Positions 37,764-46,479 of a DNA stretch of 57,042 bases are shown here, in pieces (the stretch's first letter is position 1; each line of letters begins with the position of its first letter). The translations under genes and the position numbers were made by a program. The stretch comes from Nocardia araoensis NBRC 100135. Lineage in GTDB: Bacteria; Actinomycetota; Actinomycetes; Mycobacteriales; Mycobacteriaceae. Below the pieces are notes generated by a model. The model searched no databases and was not told the DNA's origin. It saw only the letters and a program-made list of their open reading frames with translations. Where the stretch lies: NCBI RefSeq assembly GCF_000308435.1, contig NZ_BAFR01000049.1, positions 1 through 57,042 on the forward strand, read 5' to 3'.

Positions 37764-38999
37764 TCACAGCTCGGCCGAGGTGTCGGCCAGCCGATCCGGG
37801 TCGACCGGCTCGCCCGCCAGAATCAGTTCCTTGATCCGGTCGGTCACGTCCCAGACGTTCACGTTCATCCCGGCGAGCACGCGGTTGTCTCCGTCCAGCC
37901 AGAACGCCACGAACTCGCGTGCCGCCTTGTCGCCGCGCACCACGACCCTGGCGTGCTCGCCCGGCGCGGCGAACCCGGTGTACTCCATGCCCAGGTCGTA
38001 CTGGTCGGTGAAGAAATAGGGCAGCCGGTCGTAGGAAGCCTGCTTGCCGAGCATGGTCGCGGCGGCGACCGCGGGTTGGTTGAGTGCGTTCGCCCAGTGC
38101 TCCACCCGGACCCGCCTGCCGAGCACCGGGTGCTGCTGGGAAGCGATGTCGCCCACCGCGACGATGTCCGGATCACTGGTGGCCAGGTGTTCGTCGACGA
38201 GCACGCCGTCGTCGACCGCGAGCCCGGCATCGGCGGCCAGTTCCACGTTCGGGCGCGCGCCGACGGCGACCAGCACCGCGTCGGCTTCGATCGTGCTGCC
38301 GTCGGCGAGCCGTACCCCGTTGGCGACCGCGGTCGCGATGGCGTCCTCGGTGGTGATCGCCTCGACCTGAGCGCCGAACCGGAAGTCGACGCCGTTGGCC
38401 CGGTGCAGCTCGGCGAACACCTCGCCCATCTCCGGCCCCAGCACCGCCAGCAGCGGCAGGTCCGCGCGTTCGACGATGGTCACCTCGACCCCCGCCGCCC
38501 GAGCCGCGGCGGCGACCTCCAGCCCGATCCAGCCCGCGCCGATGATGACGAGCCGCCGCGTCGCGGCGCTGAACAGCTCGATCAACGTGTCGGAGTCCTC
38601 GATGGTGCGCAACGTGTACACGTTCGGCGCGTCGGCGCCGGGGACGGGCAGCGTCCGCGGCGTGGAACCGGTGGCGAGCGCGAGCTTGTCGTAGGACAGC
38701 GAGGAGCCGTCGGGCAGGGTGAGCGTCTTGGCCGCGGGATCCAAACCGGTGACGGTGGTGCCGAGCCGGATGTCGATGTGGTGGTCGCGGTACCACTGCG
38801 CGGGGTCGACGATGAACTCCGGTAGCGACTTCTTCCCGAGCAGATGCTCCTTCGACAGCGGCGGGCGATCGTACGGCAGGTGCTCCTCGGCGCCGATGAG
38901 CGTCACGCTTCCGTCGAAGTCCTTGGCCCGCAACGCTTCCGCTGTCTTGGCCGCGCCCAGCCCGCCGCCGACTATGACGAAATGCCGGTCAGAACTCAT
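37764..38999 (-). CDS. NAD(P)H-dependent ferredoxin/rubredoxin reductase family flavoprotein
   Basis: The 411-residue protein has two Rossmann dinucleotide motifs, [15 protein letters not shown] at the N-terminus for FAD and [15 protein letters not shown] near residue 150 for NAD(P)H. The second FAD motif is [12 protein letters not shown] near 275, and the C-terminal reductase domain is of the rhodocoxin/putidaredoxin reductase type. The length equals the mycobacterial Rv1869c type. It would transfer electrons to a small ferredoxin, perhaps for a cytochrome P450 or dioxygenase, neither of which is adjacent. Confidence 0.9.
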   Translation of the reverse strand: MSSDRHFVIVGGGLGAAKTAEALRAKDFDGSVTLIGAEEHLPYDRPPLSKEHLLGKKSLPEFIVDPAQWYRDHHIDIRLGTTVTGLDPAAKTLTLPDGSSLSYDKLALATGSTPRTLPVPGADAPNVYTLRTIEDSDTLIELFSAATRRLVIIGAGWIGLEVAAAARAAGVEVTIVERADLPLLAVLGPEMGEVFAELHRANGVDFRFGAQVEAITTEDAIATAVANGVRLADGSTIEADAVLVAVGARPNVELAADAGLAVDDGVLVDEHLATSDPDIVAVGDIASQQHPVLGRRVRVEHWANALNQPAVAAATMLGKQASYDRLPYFFTDQYDLGMEYTGFAAPGEHARVVVRGDKAAREFVAFWLDGDNRVLAGMNVNVWDVTDRIKELILAGEPVDPDRLADTSAEL

Positions 39000-39177
39000 C
39001 GCGGACTCCTTCTCCGAAGGGAACCAAGCTCCTGCCGGTCAACCCTACTGGCAGCCGCGGGCGCGGCTCGGGAAAACGGCGCCGCGGATGGGAACGAATC
39101 GCGAGCCGCCGTGGTTGGTCGGTAGGGCGGCGCAGTGTGCCGCCGCCCGTCCCCATGCGATCGAGAGGAAGCCGCCC

Positions 39178-39819
39178 GTGACCGACGAAGCCACCAAGGA
39201 CGTCGCCGATTTCTGGTTCGACCCGCTGTGCCCGTGGTGCTGGATCACGTCCCGCTGGATCCTCGAGGTCCAGCAGGTCCGCGACATCGAAGCCCGGTTC
39301 CACGTGATGAGCCTGTCGGTGCTGAACGAGGGCAAGGATGTGCCGCCGCAGTACCAGGAACTGCTGGACACGGGCTGGGGTCCGGTCCGCGTCGCGATCG
39401 CCGCGGCGCAGGAGCACGGTGACAAGGTGCTGTCGCCGCTGTACACCGCGATGGGCACGCGCATCCACAATCGGCGGGCCGAGTACGAACGTGAGAGCCG
39501 CAAGGAGTCCCTCGCCGCCGTGATCGCCGACGCGCTGGCGGAGGTCGGCCTGCCCGCCGAGCTGGCCGCGGCCGCCGAGAGCACCGACTACGACGAGGCG
39601 CTGCGCAAGAGCCACCACGAGGGAATGGACAAGGTGGGTCCGGACGTCGGCACCCCGACCATCCACATCAACGGGACCGCGTTCTTCGGTCCGGTGCTGT
39701 CCCGGATTCCCCGCGGCGAGGAGGCGGGCAAGCTCTGGGACGGTGCGGTGGCGCTGGCGTCCTATCCGCACTTCTTCGAGCTGAAGCGCACGCGGACCGA
39801 AGATCCGTCGTTCGACTGA
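39178..39819 (+). CDS. DsbA-fold CPWC oxidoreductase, Rv2466c-like (mycothiol-dependent)
   Basis: The 213-residue thioredoxin-like protein has the active site DPLCPWCW at about residues 16-23, a helical insertion rich in charged residues, and the cis-proline region [18 protein letters not shown] near 160. It lacks a signal peptide, so it is cytosolic. It corresponds to mycobacterial Rv2466c, a mycothiol-dependent reductase of the DSBA-like family. Start GTG 39178 follows a GAGAGGAA site. It lies near rpiB and nei as in mycobacteria. Confidence 0.9.
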   Translation: MTDEATKDVADFWFDPLCPWCWITSRWILEVQQVRDIEARFHVMSLSVLNEGKDVPPQYQELLDTGWGPVRVAIAAAQEHGDKVLSPLYTAMGTRIHNRRAEYERESRKESLAAVIADALAEVGLPAELAAAAESTDYDEALRKSHHEGMDKVGPDVGTPTIHINGTAFFGPVLSRIPRGEEAGKLWDGAVALASYPHFFELKRTRTEDPSFD

Positions 39820-39829
39820 GCGACGTGCC

Positions 39830-39854
39830 CCGGGTGCCGGTGCGCGGCACCCGG
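39830..39854. terminator. Hairpin terminator between convergent genes
   Basis: 10-bp arms CCGGGTGCCG (39830-39839) and CGGCACCCGG (39845-39854) with loop GTGCG separate the CPWC oxidoreductase from the leftward M48 protease gene. Confidence 0.7.
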
Positions 39855-39858
39855 CCGG

Positions 39859-40965
39859 TCACAACGCGGACTTCGGCGGGCTCGCGGGCACCTGGCCGTA
39901 GGAACTCGCGTAGCCGCCCGCGGGCACGCCGGCGCCCGCGGGCGGCGCGGGCCGCAGGAACAGCTTCCCGTGCCTGCTGCGATCGCGCAGCGCCCACATC
40001 CGCCAGGTGAGCACCGGGTGGCTGGACAGAGCGTTCACCATCCAGACGAAGAAACCCTTCTCGACGGCCGCCCGATCGGCCATCTCGTCGAAGCCGACCA
40101 GCCTGTTCATGTACTTGCCCGCGGCCAGGGTGCCCATCGCGGCGGACGCACCGGTGTGCCGATTGCAGAAGCCGTGGTTGTCGGCGGTGTACTCCTGCGC
40201 GCGGATCAGGCTGTTGCCGACGATCGGCAGGAACGGCACGAGGAACATGCCCAGCTGCCGCCAATACGACGTGTGTCCCGCCGCGATATGGCCGACCTCG
40301 TGGCCGATGATGAACGCCAGCGCGTCGGGTTCGCGTGCGGCGCCGCCGATCTCGAACAGGTCGCTGTAGACGACGACGTAGCGCCGGAAGCCGTGTCCGC
40401 TGGCGAACGCGTTGATCTGGCCGTTGCCGAGCACCACGTACGCGTCCGGCACCTTCGCCATGCCGAAGCGAGCGGCGGCGTCCACCACCATCTGGTAACC
40501 CTCGGGGAACTGGGTCGGCGACATCTTGACGCCGTTCACCCGCTGGCTCGCGTAGTTGACGCCGCGACCGAACCACAGCAGCAGCGGTGCGGCCGCGAAC
40601 GCGAGGACGTACTGGTCGAAGTTCCCGGTGGCCAGCAGCACGAGCGCGATCAGATACGCGAACGCGGTGAGCACCACCACGACGACCAGCATCGGAATCT
40701 CCCAGCTGTGCCGCGCGGGCAGGCCGAACGGCGACAGGCCGCGCGGCTGCCGCTGCGGCGGCGCGGGTGGCACCGGGACGCCGGGATAGGAGCCGTAGGG
40801 CGCCGGATACGCAGCCGGGGGCGCGGACGGATACGAGCCCGAGGTGTACTGCTGAGCGTAGGACGCGGCAGGCGTGTTCTGGGCCGGGACCCACCCGCCC
40901 TGCTGGGCGTACGGGTCGGCCTGTCGGCCCGCCTGGTCGGACGGCTGGGGTTCGAACGGCTGCAT
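39859..40965 (-). CDS. M48-family membrane zinc metalloprotease
   Basis: The 368-residue protein has a Pro/Tyr/Gln-rich cytosolic N-terminal tail of about 80 residues with repeats such as YPAPYGSYPG. Two membrane helices follow near 91-135, then the M48 catalytic motif HEVGHIAAGH near residue 225, with a later Glu in RAQEYTADNHG as third zinc ligand. Such HtpX/Ste24-like enzymes degrade or process membrane proteins. ATG 40965 is leaderless-like: a TAGAGT -10 element lies 7 nt upstream (40973-40978). Confidence 0.87.
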   Translation of the reverse strand: MQPFEPQPSDQAGRQADPYAQQGGWVPAQNTPAASYAQQYTSGSYPSAPPAAYPAPYGSYPGVPVPPAPPQRQPRGLSPFGLPARHSWEIPMLVVVVVLTAFAYLIALVLLATGNFDQYVLAFAAAPLLLWFGRGVNYASQRVNGVKMSPTQFPEGYQMVVDAAARFGMAKVPDAYVVLGNGQINAFASGHGFRRYVVVYSDLFEIGGAAREPDALAFIIGHEVGHIAAGHTSYWRQLGMFLVPFLPIVGNSLIRAQEYTADNHGFCNRHTGASAAMGTLAAGKYMNRLVGFDEMADRAAVEKGFFVWMVNALSSHPVLTWRMWALRDRSRHGKLFLRPAPPAGAGVPAGGYASSYGQVPASPPKSAL

Positions 40966-40972
40966 GGGATGA

Positions 40973-40978
40973 ACTCTA
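40973..40978 (-). promoter_or_regulatory. Probable -10 element of a leaderless transcript (M48 gene)
   Basis: TAGAGT on the minus strand fits TANNNT and ends 7 nt before ATG 40965, so transcription should begin at the start codon. No Shine-Dalgarno is present. Confidence 0.45.
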
Positions 40979-41131
40979 TTCAGTTGCCGGGAACGGGGTC
41001 GTGGCGTCGGCCGTGTCACCGGGCGCTGTGGCCGCGAACACAACTGGCACATCAGTCGATTCGCGCAGGCCCGCCGCGGTGTTGATCGCGGGGCAAGCCC
41101 TCTCGCCGCCGCGCCGCGGCCACCTGACACA

Positions 41132-41614
41132 ATGCCTGCCATGCGCGTTTACCTGGGTGCCGACCATGCCGGTTTCGAACTGAAGAATCACGTCAAGGCC
41201 CATCTGGAGCAGGCGGGCCACGAGATCGTCGACTGCGGCGCGCTCGAGTACGACGCGCTGGACGACTACCCCGCCTTCTGCATCGAGGCGGCCCGCCGGA
41301 CCGTCGCCGATCCGGGCAGCCTCGGCCTGGTGTTCGGCGGCAGCGGCAACGGTGAGCAGATCGCCGCGAACAAGGTGCCCGGCGCCCGCTGCGCGCTGGC
41401 CTGGAGCGTGGAGACCGCGAAGCTGGCCCGCGAGCACAACAACGCGCAGCTGATCGGCATCGGCGGCCGCATGCACTCGACCGAGGAGGCGCTGGCCATC
41501 GTGGACGCGTTCGTCTCCACCCCGTGGTCGGGCGAGGAGCGCCACCAGCGTCGCATCGACATCCTGGCCGAGTACGAGAAGACCGGCATCGCTCCGGCGG
41601 TTCCCGCGTACTGA
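41132..41614 (+). CDS. rpiB: Ribose-5-phosphate isomerase B
   Basis: The 160-residue pentose phosphate enzyme interconverts ribose-5-P and ribulose-5-P. RpiB landmarks are YLGADHAGFELKNHVKAHL, DCGALEYDALDDYP with the catalytic-site acid residues, VFGGSGNGEQIAANKVPGARCALAW near residue 68, and REHNNAQLIGIGGRMH. ATG 41132 (MPAMRVY) parallels the mycobacterial start; ATG 41141 is the alternative. Upstream of nei as in Rv2465c-Rv2464c. Confidence 0.95.
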   Translation: MPAMRVYLGADHAGFELKNHVKAHLEQAGHEIVDCGALEYDALDDYPAFCIEAARRTVADPGSLGLVFGGSGNGEQIAANKVPGARCALAWSVETAKLAREHNNAQLIGIGGRMHSTEEALAIVDAFVSTPWSGEERHQRRIDILAEYEKTGIAPAVPAY

Positions 41615-41637
41615 GCGCACCGAGGTCGTAATCGGCT

Positions 41638-42450
41638 GTGCCGGAAGGACATACGCTGCACCGCCTCGCGCGGCTGCATCAGCGTCGCCTCGCGGGCGGT
41701 GTGGTGCGCGTATCGAGCCCGCAGGGCAAGTTCGCCGCGGACGCTGCCCGGGTGGACGGGCAGGTGCTGACGAAATCCGAGGCGTGGGGCAAACACCTGC
41801 TGCACCACTACGACTCGGGATTGGTCGTGCACGTGCATCTCGGTCTCTACGGCACGTTCACCGAATCCGCCCTGCCGATGGGGGAGCCGGTCGGGCAGGT
41901 CCGGATGCGCATGTACGGGGGGCCGGACGGGCAGCCGGGCTTCGGCACCGACCTGCGCGGGCCCACCGCGTGCGAGATCCTGCTGCCGCCGGAGGTGGCG
42001 GCGCTCACCGACCGGCTCGGTCCCGACCCGCTACGGCGCGGCGCCGACCCGGACCGGGCGTGGCGGCGCATCCATCGTTCCCGCAGGCCGATCGGCGCGC
42101 TGCTGATGGACCAGCAGGTGGTGGCCGGGGTCGGCAACGTCTATCGCGCGGAACTGTTGTTCCGCCACCGGATCTCGCCGCATCGTCCGGGCACGGATCT
42201 GTCCGCGGCCGAGTGGGCGGACATGTGGTCCGATCTGGTCGCGCTCATGCGGGTAGGGGTACGCGTCGGGAAGATGGTCGTGGTGCGGCCCGAGCACGAT
42301 CACGGTGAGCCCTCGTACGCGCCGGATCGTCCGCGTACCTACGTCTACCGCCGCCAGGGCGCCCCGTGCCGTCTGTGCGCAACGCCGATCGCCCATCAGG
42401 TGATGCAGGCGCGGAATCTCTTCTGGTGCCCCAGCTGCCAGCCCGGCTGA
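41638..42450 (+). CDS. Fpg/Nei-family DNA glycosylase
   Basis: The 270-residue repair enzyme starts at GTG 41638 with PEGHTLHRLARLH, giving the N-terminal Pro2-Glu3 catalytic pair. The conserved lysine is in SPQGKFA, the helix-two-turn-helix is MDQQVVAGVGNVYRAELLF near residue 155, and a C-terminal zinc finger is CRLC...CPSC. It excises oxidised bases and cuts the strand by beta,delta-elimination. Corresponds to Rv2464c. It starts 23 nt after rpiB, so the two are probably co-transcribed. Confidence 0.92.
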   Translation: MPEGHTLHRLARLHQRRLAGGVVRVSSPQGKFAADAARVDGQVLTKSEAWGKHLLHHYDSGLVVHVHLGLYGTFTESALPMGEPVGQVRMRMYGGPDGQPGFGTDLRGPTACEILLPPEVAALTDRLGPDPLRRGADPDRAWRRIHRSRRPIGALLMDQQVVAGVGNVYRAELLFRHRISPHRPGTDLSAAEWADMWSDLVALMRVGVRVGKMVVVRPEHDHGEPSYAPDRPRTYVYRRQGAPCRLCATPIAHQVMQARNLFWCPSCQPG

Positions 42451-42466
42451 CGCGGACAGGCCCGGG

Positions 42467-43426
42467 TCAGCCTGCGACGGCGGTGTCGATGTCCGGCTCG
42501 TCCGCCAGGGCGAAGCGGCGACCACCGGCCGTTTTCGCGGAGTACATCGCGCGATCGGCGCGGCGGAGCAGATCGGTGAAATCGAGCGGGCTGCCCGGCG
42601 GGTTGTAGGCCGTGCCGACGCTGGCCGACACCGGAACGGGCCCGGCCGACGACCAGACCGGGTCGCGCAGCGCGGCCACGATCCGATGCGCCAGGTCACC
42701 GAGGTTGTTGTGGTGCGGGTTGGTCGCGAGCACGAACTCGTCACCGCCGTACCGGCAGATCACCGTGTCCGGCGGGCACGCTTCGCGCAGCCTGCTCGCC
42801 AGTTCGACCAGCACCTCGTCGCCGATCGCATGCCCGTAGCCGTCGTTGATCTGCTTGAACCGGTCCAGGTCGATCAGCAGCAACCCGACGCCGCGCGTCG
42901 GGTCGGTGGCCATCAGGCGCACCTTGTCCTGCAGCAGCGTCCGGTTGGCCAGATCGGTGAGCGCGTCGTGGGTGGCCTCGTGGCGCAACCGGTGCTGCAG
43001 CGCGGCGATCTCCTGAACGCGCAGCGACACCTTGGCCGACAGGTTCTGCTCCTGCTGCGCGAGAGCGCGCTCCTGCAGCGCCTGGGCGTAGCTGTCGATG
43101 GCCTGGCTGGCGATGAACGGCCAGCGGGTGGCGACCAGGGAGCCGGGCGTGCCGGAGGGGAAGCCGAGCAGCCAGCGCGTGGCCTGCGCCAGCATCCGAA
43201 TCCGGTCGAACGGCGCCTCGGCGAGCCGCGCTCCGAGCATCCGCGCTTCCGGGACCGGGAACGGCTCGGACCTGGCGAGGGTGAGCAGGCGCTCGACGAT
43301 CTCGACCAGCACCGGTTCCAACTGCTGGGGCGCCGCGCCCGAACCGGGCTCGGCGCAGACCGCACGGGCCCATGCTCGGGCCATGGCGGCTACCGGGGGC
43401 TCGATGTCGGTCGACATCGGACTCAC
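42467..43426 (-). CDS. GGDEF diguanylate cyclase
   Basis: The 319-residue cytosolic protein has a helical N-terminal half without recognisable PAS or membrane segments, then a coiled-coil-like stretch ALQERALAQQEQNLSAKVSLRVQEI. The GGDEF domain from about residue 150 has HDALTDLANRTLL, IDLDRFKQINDGYGHAIGDEVL and an intact RYGGDEF near 222, so cyclic di-GMP synthesis is expected. The RxxD inhibitory site is absent in the usual place (CPPDTVICRYGGDEF), so product inhibition may be weak. GTG 43426 or ATG 43417 are both possible starts. Confidence 0.9.
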   Translation of the reverse strand: MSPMSTDIEPPVAAMARAWARAVCAEPGSGAAPQQLEPVLVEIVERLLTLARSEPFPVPEARMLGARLAEAPFDRIRMLAQATRWLLGFPSGTPGSLVATRWPFIASQAIDSYAQALQERALAQQEQNLSAKVSLRVQEIAALQHRLRHEATHDALTDLANRTLLQDKVRLMATDPTRGVGLLLIDLDRFKQINDGYGHAIGDEVLVELASRLREACPPDTVICRYGGDEFVLATNPHHNNLGDLAHRIVAALRDPVWSSAGPVPVSASVGTAYNPPGSPLDFTDLLRRADRAMYSAKTAGGRRFALADEPDIDTAVAG

Positions 43427-44422
43427 CCGGTGTGGGCGACGTCGGTACCGAGGTGCCCTGTAGTCACACAGGTGCCGGCGTCACCTTGATCGTTCCCACT
43501 GCTACGCGGTTGCGTCCACCTGGTTCGGCGCACGTTCACCGCCCCCTTTCCAGATACCCCCGTCCGGCAAAAAGGATCCTAGCAAGCCACTCGGCATCGA
43601 AAAGCGGCGATTTGCAACGTGTTCTCGACGCCTGGTGAATGGCGATCGGGTATGTGATCGTTCCCGTCGCGTTGGTGTTACACCGGATTCCCGTTCGCTG
43701 CAAAATCGCGCCGCGACGCGCTGGCGACACGCTGTACGAGGTGTGCCGAGGGTGGTGCGTGAGCCACGGCCCCCGCCGCGCCTGCTTCACGAGAATCTGT
43801 TCTCGCACGCGACGTCCTCGTCTTCCCTGTCGAATTGCGAATGGCTGTTCCGGGCGTGCTCGGGGTGGTCGCCTGCCGTCGGTCGTCCGGCCGAGCCGGC
43901 TCGGGTCGCGTCCGCGGCCCGGGGCCGCGAGTCCGGATGCCTCCGGGTGTGCGATGTGGACCGGTCGCCGCGCCCGCGTTCCCGGGGATCGGGTTGCCGT
44001 GCGGACGGCCGAGGGTTCGCCGGGCGGACGTCCCTGCGCGCACCACCCGGATCCCTGCTCGGTGTCGCGGCCGTGGCTGTGCGACACGCCGAGCGCGTCG
44101 GCCGTGACGGCGAGTCGTGCGGTCCTCATCGGAATTCCCTCGAGCGACGTTCCTGGCGTGACATGTGTGTCATTCGAGTTTCGCCCACCGGAATCCGACA
44201 CGCCAGAGTTTCACTGAAAAATCACCTTTAAAATTTTCGGCGAGCGCGCTACCGCGTGCGGGCGGGCCCGCCGTGCGACACTGGGCGTGGCAACCCTGGA
44301 GCGCGCTGGCGGCAACCTGCGAGATCGCGCTGCGCGGGGGGCTGATTGGCGTTTCGGAAGCCGGGTTCGGTACAGTCGGATCGCACACGACATCGTGGCG
44401 ATCCCATCGGTGTCGTATGCCT
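43427..44422. other. About 1 kb with no confident gene
   Basis: Several overlapping open frames exist on both strands but none has protein-like composition over its length; all are Arg/Ser/Pro-rich. The best candidate is a leftward start at 44129 with a good Shine-Dalgarno (listed separately). An AT-rich patch near 44215-44245, upstream of that start, may be a promoter. The stretch separates the mycobacteria-like block from the tRNAs and the secretion-like locus. Confidence 0.5.
43536..44129 (-). CDS. Doubtful hypothetical gene, possibly frameshifted
   Basis: ATG 44129 has GAGGGA 7 nt upstream and the first 28 codons are strongly GC3-biased (MRTARLAVTADALGVSHSHG), after which bias fades in this frame and shifts to the neighbouring +1 frame. 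The +1 frame ends at about 43800 with a charged tail (HARNSHSQFDREDEDVACEN). A frameshifted or decayed small gene would explain this. No homology is recognisable. Confidence 0.22.
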   Translation of the reverse strand: MRTARLAVTADALGVSHSHGRDTEQGSGWCAQGRPPGEPSAVRTATRSPGTRARRPVHIAHPEASGLAAPGRGRDPSRLGRTTDGRRPPRARPEQPFAIRQGRRGRRVREQILVKQARRGPWLTHHPRHTSYSVSPARRGAILQRTGIRCNTNATGTITYPIAIHQASRTRCKSPLFDAEWLARILFAGRGYLERGR

Positions 44423-44496
<74 letters not shown>

Positions 44497-44544
44497 CGGA
44501 GCATTCATCCTCGTCGGCGGCCGTCCCCGTCGCCGCGAGGGCCA

Positions 44545-44621
<77 letters not shown>

Positions 44622-44993
44622 TCGTTGGGGGTGAGGTTCGTGTTCGGGTCTCCATCGGCAGCCGGTAGCGGCGCTGCCGCGCCGTCTTGATCACCGGATC
44701 GGCATACCTACGTATTCCACCGGCTTTCGCGCGTGCGGGACGGCGGCCATGGGTGGACGCGCGCAGCGGTCGAATCACCGCTGCCGCCTTCGGTTCCGGC
44801 TGTCGGGCACCCCGTGGCAACCCTTCGGCACTGGTCAGACGCGAGCTGAGTTCGATGATTCGCCGGTCGCGAGTAGAAGTCATTCGCGCGGCCGCCACCG
44901 GAGCAGCTCGAAAGGCTCGAACGGATTTGTCTACCTAAGTATTCGACAGTGCCGGATGGAAATAGGAGAACGGTCGGTTCGCGGTTTGCGCCG
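44622..44993. other. Gap between tRNA-Pro and the MerR gene
   Basis: No gene is supported. Open frames here are Arg-rich and partly antisense to the tRNAs. There is no obvious integrase remnant or att repeat, though the far end of any island is outside the window. Confidence 0.45.
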
Positions 44994-45710
44994 TCACTGT
45001 TCGGCAGGCGCCTGCGGGCTGGTGGTCACCGGCGGCAGGTCGGAATGCCGCGCGAACGCCTGATCGATCAGTTCCGAAGTGGCGCGAGTGACGATCAACC
45101 GGGCGATGGCCAGGTCGGTCTCCAACTTCGTGCGATCCCGCGGGGTCCGCGCCGATTCTTCGTAGGTCTGCCCGGCCAGGCGGAAGAACAACTCGGTGGC
45201 GAAGCGGTCGGCGATGCGATCGCAATCGGCGCGCAGACGTTCGACCAGCTGGAACGTGTCCTGCATCGGCAGTCCGGTGTCGTGCAGCCTGGTGGCCAGA
45301 TCGCAGCACCGTGGATTCGTGACCCGGTACGCCTCGAGCGGGTCCTCGCTGGAGGCCAGCGCCTGCTTCGCGTAGTCCGGCAACTCGGCGTAGCTGTCCT
45401 GTGGCTCGGTGGTGGCTTCCGGTTCCGGCTCGGCTGCGTTCTGGCTCTTCACGCCGAGTACATCGGCGAGCCCGTCACCCCGGTCCCAGGCTTCGAGCAG
45501 TTCCCTGATCCCGTTCAGCTTCATGCCCCGCCCCAGCAAACGGCTGATCGTTTGCAGGCGGTTGAGGTGGTCCGACCCGTAATACCCGATCCGCCCGCGC
45601 ACCTCGGGCGAGGGCAGAAGGCCCCGCTCGTGGTAGACGCGGACGCTGCGCACGGTGGTGTCGGCTGCCCGTGCCAGTTCGTCGATCGTGAATTCAGAGT
45701 CTGCAGCCAT
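44994..45710 (-). CDS. MerR-family transcriptional regulator
   Basis: The 238-residue protein has a MerR winged HTH in residues 6-75 (FTIDELARAADTTVRSVRVYHERGLLPSP, then RGRIGYYGSDHLNRLQTISRLLGRGM). A glutamate/proline linker near 95-110 precedes a helical C-terminal domain without metal-binding cysteines. The effector is therefore probably not a metal. It is divergent from the whiB-like gene; a TACTAT -10 element lies 15 nt before ATG 45710, and a palindrome AAACGG-T-CCGTTT overlaps its probable -35. It is the most likely candidate to bind the CCGYTA-type palindromes in this locus. Confidence 0.9.
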   Translation of the reverse strand: MAADSEFTIDELARAADTTVRSVRVYHERGLLPSPEVRGRIGYYGSDHLNRLQTISRLLGRGMKLNGIRELLEAWDRGDGLADVLGVKSQNAAEPEPEATTEPQDSYAELPDYAKQALASSEDPLEAYRVTNPRCCDLATRLHDTGLPMQDTFQLVERLRADCDRIADRFATELFFRLAGQTYEESARTPRDRTKLETDLAIARLIVTRATSELIDQAFARHSDLPPVTTSPQAPAEQ

Positions 45711-45725
45711 GTTTAAAAGGAAACC

Positions 45726-45757
45726 ATAGTAGGGCCCCCGGGGAAAACGGTCCGTTT
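45726..45757 (-). promoter_or_regulatory. merR promoter with overlapping palindrome
   Basis: A minus-strand -10 TACTAT (45726-45731) and a weak -35 CGGACC 17 nt upstream overlap the perfect palindrome AAACGGTCCGTTT (45745-45757). This placement suggests autorepression. Confidence 0.45.
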
Positions 45758-45759
45758 CA

Positions 45760-45779
45760 TAACGTGCCGTTAAACACGG
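45760..45779. promoter_or_regulatory. Related dyad TAACG-TGC-CGTTA / CCGTTA half-sites
   Basis: TAACG (45760-45764) and CGTTA (45768-45772) form a dyad; CCGTTA-A-ACACGG continues to 45779. It shares the CCGTTA half-site with the palindromes at 45809 and 47637. Confidence 0.4.
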
Positions 45780-45808
45780 TAGCTGGGTGTTGCTTCGAGG
45801 TCAACGAG

Positions 45809-45822
45809 CCGTTACATAGCGG
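45809..45822. promoter_or_regulatory. Palindrome CCGTTACATAGCGG, candidate operator
   Basis: Together with flanks it matches the site before the DUF5593 gene at 16 of 20 positions (GAGCCG-Y-TA...CGG-Y-AC). It lies 10 nt upstream of the probable whiB -35 (45832). Confidence 0.55.
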
Positions 45823-45831
45823 CACAAGAGG

Positions 45832-45860
45832 TTGTGTGCTGGGCAACAGTGGGCTACCGT
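45832..45860 (+). promoter_or_regulatory. Probable promoter of the whiB-like gene
   Basis: -35 TTGTGT (45832-45837) and -10 TACCGT (45855-45860) are separated by exactly 17 nt. A CACAA-GAGG-TTGTG inverted repeat overlaps the -35. Confidence 0.5.
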
Positions 45861-45976
45861 GCGTAGACCAGCTTATCGCGGCTGGGTTCCGGGGACTGTT
45901 GAGCAGCCCTGATGACGTCCGATCCATGGGCCACGCACCTGCCAGAGGTGTGTGCTCGGCATCCCCGGAGATGGCT

Positions 45977-46429
45977 ATGAGCATTACGCGAACCCTTCCG
46001 ATGGACACGGGATCCATTGCGTCAGCAAAGGTCTCGTCGATTCCGGCAAAGTCGAACCAGCGGCCCCCGTGCGCCGACGTCCCGGACAACTGGGACATGG
46101 ACACCGGGAATCCGGATGCCTGGCGAGCAGCGGTGCGCACCTGCCAGAGCTGCCCGCTCCTCGTGCAGTGCCGCCAGTTGGCGCAGGCGCTGACCACCCG
46201 CGGTGACGGTCCCCGCGCGATGATCTGGGCGGGCGTCGCCTACGACAACTCCGGCAGCGTGATCGAGAACCTGGACCGGCACCGCGCCGCGCCGATCGAC
46301 CACAAGCGCCCGATGCGCATCATCCGCACCGGGCCGCGTCCGCTGCGTACCGTATCCACTCTTCCCGCGCCCCGTCGGCACATCGTGCTCGGGCAACCCC
46401 TGAAGTCGACCGGGACCGACGGTCTGTGA
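45977..46429 (+). CDS. WhiB-like iron-sulfur transcription factor
   Basis: The 150-residue protein has the four-cysteine WhiB pattern: Cys in RPPCADV near residue 32 and then CQSCPLLVQC (CxxC-x5-C) near 56, binding a 4Fe-4S cluster. The usual G[VI]WGG turn is replaced by MIWAGVAYD, and the C-terminal DNA-binding tail is long and basic (KRPMRIIRTGPRP, PAPRRH). ATG 45977 is preferred over 45971 because of the GGAG at 45967-45970. WhiB proteins act with the principal sigma factor. It probably regulates the neighbouring locus. Confidence 0.83.
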   Translation: MSITRTLPMDTGSIASAKVSSIPAKSNQRPPCADVPDNWDMDTGNPDAWRAAVRTCQSCPLLVQCRQLAQALTTRGDGPRAMIWAGVAYDNSGSVIENLDRHRAAPIDHKRPMRIIRTGPRPLRTVSTLPAPRRHIVLGQPLKSTGTDGL

Positions 46430-46479
46430 CTATGCTGCGTCCACCTTTTCGTGTCGAGTCCTTCGGTGGTGCGTAACTC

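Noticed and set aside
43635..44231. Two plus-strand frames of about 190 codons
   Set aside because: Cys/Arg/Ser-rich products without codon bias or motif and no ribosome site.
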